Of a stretch of DNA of 64,000 nucleotides, positions 58,067-64,000 are shown in pieces (the stretch's first letter is position 1; each line of letters begins with the position of its first letter). The stretch comes from Rathayibacter sp. VKM Ac-2879 (GTDB lineage: Bacteria; Actinomycetota; Actinomycetes; Actinomycetales; Microbacteriaceae): positions 744,001-808,000 of the forward strand of contig NZ_JADKSO010000002.1 in NCBI RefSeq assembly GCF_015351245.1. Reading direction: 5' to 3'. The translations under genes and the position numbers were made by a program. The notes below the pieces were generated by a model. The model made no database searches. It was not told the DNA's origin and saw only the letters and a list, made by a program, of their open reading frames with translations.

Positions 58067-58771
58067 TCAGCCGCCGCTCTCACCCGGAAGCTCCGAACCC
58101 TCAGCTTCAAGTGCGGTGACCAGGGTCGACACCACCGATAACAGCGCTGTTGCTCTCCTCGTGACCTCACTGTTCCAGTCCGGACTCTCGGCATCGTCTT
58201 CGCTGCCGTTGTCGGCGAAGCGAATGCGACGGAGTGTCCGCAGCGCCCCATCTCCGATCTTCTCCGCTTGCTTCGTCCAAGCCGCGCCGTCTTCCTCGGC
58301 AAGTGCGGCCGCCCGGCCAATCAGTCCATGGACGAGATCGCCGGCGAGTCGATCGATGAGCAGTGCGGCTTTCAGAGTGGTGCTTGTCTCGGTCTCCTCT
58401 GTGCTTGGCTCGGCATCAGCGGCGAATGCGCCGAAATATGCCCACGGTCTTCGTCCGGGTGTCAGCCTCGCGATTGCCGCCTCCACCTCGTCCACTTCAG
58501 CGAAGGGTAACCGACTGCCGGGAAGCTGACGGCGAAGCGACCAGAGTCGGAGGATGAGGTCGGCAACCTCAGCCTCGGCGGTAGATCTCTCAGGTCCAGC
58601 CTTCTGTTCAAGGCTGGTCAGGCGCTCCGCAAGATAGTGAACTATCCAGCGTCCGAGAGTGTCGGTCTGTTCCAGCTCAGCCGCCAGCAGCCTACCTAGT
58701 TCCAACACAGCCGTTGAAGTCGTTCCATCCTGTTCCTGGCTGGTAGGAGAAGACTCGGAAGTCGTTGCCAT
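58067..58771 (-). CDS. helical protein of unknown function beside the STAND NTPase
   Basis: 234 residues from ATG 58771, which has GGAGG 10-12 nt upstream. It overlaps the end of the giant NTPase gene by 80 nt in another frame, so the two are probably made together. Predicted mostly alpha-helical and acidic: LELGRLLAAELEQTDTLGRW, EAEVADLILRLWSLRRQLPG, EAAIARLTPGRRPWAYFGAF, TLKAALLIDRLAGDLVHGLI. No signal peptide, membrane segment or enzyme motif. I do not recognise a family; a regulator, inhibitor or effector of the NTPase is possible. Confidence 0.7.
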   Translation of the reverse strand: MATTSESSPTSQEQDGTTSTAVLELGRLLAAELEQTDTLGRWIVHYLAERLTSLEQKAGPERSTAEAEVADLILRLWSLRRQLPGSRLPFAEVDEVEAAIARLTPGRRPWAYFGAFAADAEPSTEETETSTTLKAALLIDRLAGDLVHGLIGRAAALAEEDGAAWTKQAEKIGDGALRTLRRIRFADNGSEDDAESPDWNSEVTRRATALLSVVSTLVTALEAEGSELPGESGG

Positions 58772-61700
58772 GATCGGCGTCACCTCCTTCATTGTCGTTG
58801 TCTGAGACGTCGGCATAGCGAGCGCTACGATCTTCGCGCCTCACGCGTACCTCCACAATGAGCGCGGCATCGAGGCGTCCCAGCAACTGGTCGAGCGCTT
58901 CGGTCGTGATCCGCAGCCGGTGGCCTGATGGGCCGTGTGGTTCAAGGCCGGCGCTAATCTCTGCCCAGGTCTCAGACGCCAAGACGACGTCCGCCTCCTC
59001 GCTCTGCCAGCGGAGGCCGCCGTCTCGGGAGGTGATGCTGAGCATTTTCGCAGTGTCCTCGGAAGGGCGTGGGAGCTCGGGCGTGAGTTCGGTGGCGAGG
59101 GGGTCCAGCCGGTCGATGCCGCCTTCAGAATTCGGCGTTGACACCCAACCTTGAAGCTGGAACGGAGGCGAGGAGAACTGGAAGTCTTCGTCATCGAGGT
59201 CAGCTGATGGGATTCGGAAGCTCCAGTAACCGTCAGCAGTTTGCAGCGCACGTACAAGCGCGCCCGCGGCGTCGGGAGTGACCAGAGCCGATGCGATGTC
59301 GATGCTCAGGGATCGGTCGTACTCAGTGGCAGTGGCCGATTGCCAGACTGTCACCCATCCGTCAGCAGGTTTGAGGGCGGTCAGAAACTCGGATTCGTGA
59401 ACCCGGCTACTTCCTCGCGGTCCGGCAGTAGCCAATGAACCAGGGATCGAGCTTCGCTGATCTGTAATCCATCGCCCGTCGTGGCGTGCGACGTCGAAGT
59501 CGGCGAGCCATTCTAGGACGTCGGGCTGTTCTGCATCGGGGTCGCGGTACGGAGCAACGGTCCTCATGAGTCTTCCGGCGGTGGTAAGTGCCGCGTGGCG
59601 TTCCAGGTAGTAGTCGAGATCCTCAGCTTTAGGAATCTCCCATTTGTATCCGTAGGTTTCACCGTCCTCGTAAACACCTGCGGTCCGCCTCGGGTCCTCT
59701 AAACGTTTGCCCTTGCCTCGCCATCCCCATTCGTCGAGGATGAGCGTGCTAGCCGCATCGAGCACTTCTTGGTGTGTGATGGCGAGTGCCTTCGTTAGTT
59801 TTCCGAGGACATACTCGTCGAAGTCTGAATGGAATCGGTGCTCAGCGTGTGGTGCGCCCTTCATCATTGGACCGGGCTGGGTGGGGCGGTGCCAGCTTTC
59901 GAGAGTCACCGGCTCTGCAAGCTTGGCCTTCCAGTCGGTCCCAACAGAATGGCCAATTGATGTAGCGGTCAGTAGCGCAACTGATGAGCAGTGCCGTTGA
60001 ATCGCGGCGTGGTCCGGATAGCGGTCGCTTAGTTCGATCACTGTGGACATGAGTGCGTCGACGGCAGAGGGGTCGTCGCGTGCTACTCGCTCGACAGCGA
60101 CAAGGAACCACTCTGCTGCGCTCATCTGGTAGTAGAGGAATCGTTCATCGGCGTACCCAGCTGCATCGCCCCGCGTGACTGCCGAGCCGAGCGCAATGAT
60201 CACGTCGCTGACGCCGAGTTCGATGGCTGTACGCACTGCGTGTGCAGCCTGCCAACGAACTGCTGCGCGCGGGTCACCAAGTGCAGCCCAGAGGAAGTTT
60301 GCTATTGCGGTATCGATTGGGTCTGCTGGCGTCTGCCCGGAAGCTGTCCTGGGACTAATTCCGAGTTCTTCCTCGAAGGCGGCGAGCGCTTCGTCGAGCA
60401 CGCGCGCAGCTGTGGAAGGGTCGAGGACTGCTGAAGCTCCAGCTGCGAGCATGTAGCAATGGTCGGCATCGGTCAACGCTTCCTCAAGATTCAGGTGGTC
60501 GAGGGCACGTTGGAGGAGATCGGTCGTGCGCACCTCCAAGAGGTCGGCCGCCGCAGGCAGGTCAAAACTCATCCAGTTGTGGTGAAGCAACCGGGCACCG
60601 TGTCGATCAACGTAGGTGCCGACCGCATTCTTCAGCGAATCGACGAACGATTGAGCCGTTCGAGGACGCACTAGGGCCGCGTTCAAGAGCTTGGCTAGCT
60701 CGTAGTCGCTGAGGGCATCAGAATCCAATGCGGCGTCCAGGATCGGGCCCCACTGAAGCTCTGGACGCGAAAAGGTTTCTGCGATGAAGAGACTGTCACT
60801 GTACGTACGAGCCTCTTGCTGAAGTCGAACCGCCGCGTTCACGTCGCTTGTCCGAGTGAGGTCAAGTGCCGCGATCTGCGCTTTGCATTCGTCTATCTGA
60901 GCGGATCGTTCTGTTTGTTCGTCTGGCGTGAGATCCAAGGTGGTGCTCCTGAACTCGTCAGGGTCCTTGGCACGAAGGGGGTCAGGGAGTGGGGATTGCC
61001 TGAACTCGGGATCGAGGGAGCGTCCAAGTCGGTTTGCGAGATTATCTGCGGCAGACAGGGCCTTTGCGTTGAGGGAGCCGGATACGTCAAGTTCACGAAG
61101 CGCGGCGTCCAGGTCAAAGTTGGTCGAGAAGGGCGCCAAAACTATTCTGAGATCTGGCCGTCCCGCAAGCAGGGCACCATCCCCGTCAACTAGTCCCCTG
61201 AATTGCCAGTCGAGCGCCCCGAACCGGCGATCCCTCCACTGCCCGAGAATTCGGAGAACGTTGGTGCCCGAGACCCGCGCGAGTGCAGCGACGAGCTGGT
61301 GTTGGTTGAATCCGTCATACACGATCGGTTCCACGGCCTCGCCGAGGCGAGCGACGCGCTCAGCGAGGGTGAATGCGTCGAGGGGATCGATGCCAGCAGC
61401 TGCCCGCGTGAGGGCAACTACTGCATCCCATCGATAAATCGCATCATCACCCACTCCGCTAGCAGCTTTCACAGCGTGGTCGAAGTAGCTTCCAGCTTCG
61501 GCCTCACTAAAGCGGTGCATTCCCCGAGCTACGCGCACTAGCGTTTCGGCCTTGCTGTCGGCCGTTTCAGCGGCACTCGTCAGGGCATGCCGTGCCGCGT
61601 TGGAGAGTTCGAGGACCGCCGACGCGAAACGGGCGTCGCCTCGCAGCCCTGAGATCAGGTCGAGCGCCCCGGCAATCGGAGCATTGGCAGAGATCGTCTG

Positions 61701-64000
61701 AATCGCTTGAATGCAAGCGACTGTCACCTCTTTTTCCTCGAAGGAAGAGCCGAGCAAGGGCAAGATCTGCCGGGCGATTCGGAGCGCCATTGACCAGATG
61801 TCATCTTGTGACTGGCGTTTGGGGTAACTCGCGATCACTGCTGCCGCGGCTTGCGGATCGAGGTCACCGCGAGCGTATTTTGCCCAAGAGCTGAGCCAGC
61901 TGATGGCGGGGCGCAGATAGCGATTGAGATCGTCGTCATTGGACTTCGCGGGATCGTACTTTCCACGCTTCGCTGGAACTTGAAGGGGCCGGTAGTGCCC
62001 GACATCGAGTACCTCACCCATTAGTTCGGCACGCAACGCGACCGCTAGGAGAAGACCCGATCGGCCTGAGCCGTGTCTGTCGCCAAGTCCAATAGGTAGC
62101 GATGGCGGCAGGCATTCGCGAAGTCGTTCTGCGGCTACTATTGCGTCGGCAATCGAGTGACGCACCGCAAGTGCGCAAAGCCATGAAGCGCCCCGGAGCG
62201 CGGTATCTTCCGCATTCCGGTGATCGTATTCCTCGGCAGTGAGACGAGCACGGAATCGTTCCAGTGCCGTCCACGCGCCGCCAACGACACTGGCATCTAC
62301 GGTCATTCCAACGCGCTGCATCTCGCCAAAGACGCCAAGAAGTAACGCAGGATGGGTGGAACTCACGATCAGGCCAGAAACGTCGTCCTCTGGGGCACAT
62401 GAGATGAGCATCCGCGTAAGCGCTGCGCTCGATTCGAGGACAAATCGAGCTGGGCGCCAACCCGACAAGTATCGGACAGCCGCAGGAGGTCCATCCGTTC
62501 GAAGGATCGCAAGTGCGATGTGTGCCACTTGTTCTGGGGTGACATTCTCGTCGCGCGAGTATCGCTCTCTCGGCGAGCGTACCCAGGCAGCGATGGCGGA
62601 AGCTGCTTGCCGAGACCTGCTCCTGGCTGTGCTCGTACCTCCGGTGGAATGAGCAAGCATCGCCGCCTCGGCACCGAGCGTAGAGCCCGGCCAACTTTGT
62701 GGGAGCTCTCGCGACGCGATCAGCTCACCAAGCACCCGGGCGTCCATCCGCGAACCCGCCAGGTCAGGGTTGTCTCTAATGATCGTGAACTGCCGCCCCT
62801 TCCCTGCGCGACCCGCTCCAGCGCGCATGGCCAACTGCACAATCGAATCCGGACGTCGTAGCTGGACAGCTGCACGAAGACCGAACTCCACGCGTAAGTG
62901 CTCGACCCGGGTACGCTCGACGTCACTCGTTGAGGGCAGGGCATCGTCCGTGGCAACGAGGGCGAGCAGTTCGTCGTGGAGATTTGCGCTCCAGAGAACC
63001 TCCGGCAGAGAAGACGCGGCGTAAGCAGAGGAGCCGCTCAGCGTGCGCAGCTGAGACGCGACTTGGGCCGCGACCTCAGGTGTGGCACGGTGCCGGGTGC
63101 GGAAGTACGTTTCCGTCGGTTCGTCGAGAAACTGGACGCTTTGCCCGCTCAGGATCAAGCCTCGACCTAGATCGGATATGAAACTGCGGACGTTAGCAGC
63201 CTGCGTACCAGCAAGTTCCGCAAGCACGCCCAACGGAACACTCGGACGCAATAACGTGAGGAGCTGGGCAGCACGTTCGAGTTCTGATCGCGACCTACCA
63301 GCGTTGTTGAAGGCCTTGGTAACTTGCTCTTGCATGAGAGCGTCAAGCGGAGAAGTGCTGTCCGTAAACCCCGCGAGTCGACCGAGAGCCTCTTGAATCG
63401 TTTTGGTTTCAGAGAGCACCGTTGACACGACTCGCGGATTACCCGCGGTTCGATCGTGAATCTCTGCAACGTCCAGAGTCGTCGCCGATGGATGTGAAGT
63501 TGAAACGACCTTCGCCGTCTCTTCTAGTGCGAAGGCCGGTAGTTCGAACGTCACCGTACCCGCAGGAGCTTCAAGAAGATGAGCACGCTCTGGTCGACAA
63601 GTCAACACGATGTGAACGTTCGTTGGAATAGCGTCGTCTAGCCTCAGCACATCCCGCACGAATGCTCTAGATTCCGCGTTGTCCTCCGCAGCCATCACGG
63701 CGTTATCGGCGGCGTCCACCACTATCACTAGCTGGCGAGTTCCACTCTGAACGAGAATCTCGCTCGCAGCGTCGAGGCGACGAACGAAAGCCTTGGTGTA
63801 CTCCTCGGGGGCGAGGTTGCCGGTGTGAACTATCGGGAGACCAAGCCCTATTCCTGCGATTTCAGTAGCAAGCTGAACTAGTCCGTCGCGGTGACGATGC
63901 CGCGGACGGTCTGGTCTGCGGTAGGACCCATTGCCGAAGCAATCGTAGATGATGACGTCGGCTCGACCTCGTAAAAGGTCCGGTAGCGCCCGAGCGAACG
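58692..64000 (-). CDS. giant STAND/NACHT-like NTPase (5' end beyond window)
   Basis: The frame is open from 58692 to the window edge, 1,769 codons, so the start and the Walker A motif lie outside. At the visible N-end: RADVIIYDCFGNGSYRRPDR, then LVQLATEIAGIGLGLPI, then Walker B QLVIVVDAADNAVMAAED, the sensor-like NVHIVLTCRPERAHLLEAP, EIHDRTAGNPRVVSTVL (NxP motif of the winged-helix part). This is the order of AP-ATPases/NACHT NTPases. The following 1,500 residues are helical repeats of no clear class, with a final beta-rich part; a conserved-looking stretch is YGYKWEIPKAEDLDYYLERH. STAND proteins of this size act as phage sensors in AVAST-type defence. The role here is inference from size, motifs and island context. 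Confidence 0.8.
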   Translation of the reverse strand, partial: FARALPDLLRGRADVIIYDCFGNGSYRRPDRPRHRHRDGLVQLATEIAGIGLGLPIVHTGNLAPEEYTKAFVRRLDAASEILVQSGTRQLVIVVDAADNAVMAAEDNAESRAFVRDVLRLDDAIPTNVHIVLTCRPERAHLLEAPAGTVTFELPAFALEETAKVVSTSHPSATTLDVAEIHDRTAGNPRVVSTVLSETKTIQEALGRLAGFTDSTSPLDALMQEQVTKAFNNAGRSRSELERAAQLLTLLRPSVPLGVLAELAGTQAANVRSFISDLGRGLILSGQSVQFLDEPTETYFRTRHRATPEVAAQVASQLRTLSGSSAYAASSLPEVLWSANLHDELLALVATDDALPSTSDVERTRVEHLRVEFGLRAAVQLRRPDSIVQLAMRAGAGRAGKGRQFTIIRDNPDLAGSRMDARVLGELIASRELPQSWPGSTLGAEAAMLAHSTGGTSTARSRSRQAASAIAAWVRSPRERYSRDENVTPEQVAHIALAILRTDGPPAAVRYLSGWRPARFVLESSAALTRMLISCAPEDDVSGLIVSSTHPALLLGVFGEMQRVGMTVDASVVGGAWTALERFRARLTAEEYDHRNAEDTALRGASWLCALAVRHSIADAIVAAERLRECLPPSLPIGLGDRHGSGRSGLLLAVALRAELMGEVLDVGHYRPLQVPAKRGKYDPAKSNDDDLNRYLRPAISWLSSWAKYARGDLDPQAAAAVIASYPKRQSQDDIWSMALRIARQILPLLGSSFEEKEVTVACIQAIQTISANAPIAGALDLISGLRGDARFASAVLELSNAARHALTSAAETADSKAETLVRVARGMHRFSEAEAGSYFDHAVKAASGVGDDAIYRWDAVVALTRAAAGIDPLDAFTLAERVARLGEAVEPIVYDGFNQHQLVAALARVSGTNVLRILGQWRDRRFGALDWQFRGLVDGDGALLAGRPDLRIVLAPFSTNFDLDAALRELDVSGSLNAKALSAADNLANRLGRSLDPEFRQSPLPDPLRAKDPDEFRSTTLDLTPDEQTERSAQIDECKAQIAALDLTRTSDVNAAVRLQQEARTYSDSLFIAETFSRPELQWGPILDAALDSDALSDYELAKLLNAALVRPRTAQSFVDSLKNAVGTYVDRHGARLLHHNWMSFDLPAAADLLEVRTTDLLQRALDHLNLEEALTDADHCYMLAAGASAVLDPSTAARVLDEALAAFEEELGISPRTASGQTPADPIDTAIANFLWAALGDPRAAVRWQAAHAVRTAIELGVSDVIIALGSAVTRGDAAGYADERFLYYQMSAAEWFLVAVERVARDDPSAVDALMSTVIELSDRYPDHAAIQRHCSSVALLTATSIGHSVGTDWKAKLAEPVTLESWHRPTQPGPMMKGAPHAEHRFHSDFDEYVLGKLTKALAITHQEVLDAASTLILDEWGWRGKGKRLEDPRRTAGVYEDGETYGYKWEIPKAEDLDYYLERHAALTTAGRLMRTVAPYRDPDAEQPDVLEWLADFDVARHDGRWITDQRSSIPGSLATAGPRGSSRVHESEFLTALKPADGWVTVWQSATATEYDRSLSIDIASALVTPDAAGALVRALQTADGYWSFRIPSADLDDEDFQFSSPPFQLQGWVSTPNSEGGIDRLDPLATELTPELPRPSEDTAKMLSITSRDGGLRWQSEEADVVLASETWAEISAGLEPHGPSGHRLRITTEALDQLLGRLDAALIVEVRVRREDRSARYADVSDNDNEGGDADHGNDFRVFSYQPGTGWNDFNGCVGTR

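Larger units (their letters stand above)
57888..64000. mobile_element. probable genomic island, left part
   Basis: Starts at the tRNA-Pro fragment and runs past the window edge. Base composition differs: a hand count of the 60-base line at 63301 gives 32 G/C, against 43 of 60 at 47881 in the NRPS. It carries a giant STAND-like ATPase and a small partner. No integrase gene is in the visible part; it would be expected further right, near the intact tRNA. Confidence 0.6.

Overview
The window is high-GC actinobacterial DNA with short intergenic gaps, many 4-nt ATGA/GTGA gene overlaps, GTG starts and one type of gene content (DUF4192, DUF3253, DUF1304, LolA-like/ABC operon, Jet/Mks condensin genes) that together suggest the family Microbacteriaceae (for example a Rathayibacter- or Curtobacterium-like organism). 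The genus is a guess.

Layout. (a) 1-27,000 is mostly ordinary chromosome: an ABC-2 efflux operon with an exported LolA-like protein, a stand-alone LigD-type polymerase, a flavin reductase, a DHA2 drug exporter with a divergent TetR, argG, a TetR-controlled DUF1304/oxidoreductase pair, a DUF4232 lipoprotein, DoxX, TPR and DUF4192 proteins, an amino-acid permease, a jetA-jetB-jetC SMC-type operon that has no jetD nuclease beside it, a GT39-type membrane glycosyltransferase, and a secreted ricin-lectin protein with an HEMSH zinc motif behind a LacI-type palindrome. (b) 27,089-51,090 is a complete-looking hydroxamate siderophore locus. Two divergent operons leave a 157-bp region with two DtxR/IdeR-like iron boxes. 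Leftward: N-formyltransferase, heterodimeric ABC exporter, lipoprotein binding protein, two FecCD permeases (one fused to an RDD domain), FecE ATPase, MbtH. Rightward: ornithine N-monooxygenase and two giant NRPSs; a PPTase lies convergent at the end. Reading the A-domain pocket residues by eye gives formyl-hydroxyornithine, serine and a hydroxyornithine-like code, so a coelichelin-like product with serine in place of threonine is predicted. The NRPS chain carries two decayed epimerization-type domains and a condensation domain without its own module.

(c) 51,300-57,600 is a patchwork accessory zone: GNAT, Ogt, a 5'-truncated DUF998 gene, a tail of an MFS gene, a deaminase/PhzF pair and an Lrp regulator, two scraps of IS3-type transposase, and an arginase-family gene split by a frameshift next to a second Lrp regulator. 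(d) At 57,846-57,887 there is the 3' half of a tRNA-Pro gene, from anticodon loop to 3' end, with unrelated sequence replacing the 5' half. This is the typical footprint of a tRNA-integrating element, and its orientation places the element to the right. Inside it, base composition drops sharply and a giant STAND/NACHT-like NTPase gene (over 1,760 codons, cut by the window edge) overlaps a small helical-protein gene: a probable defence module.

How the genes work together: the siderophore locus has every step expected (ornithine hydroxylation, formylation, assembly with MbtH and PPTase, export, re-import) and its own iron-responsive control region. The jet operon and the island NTPase are the two candidate genome-defence loci.
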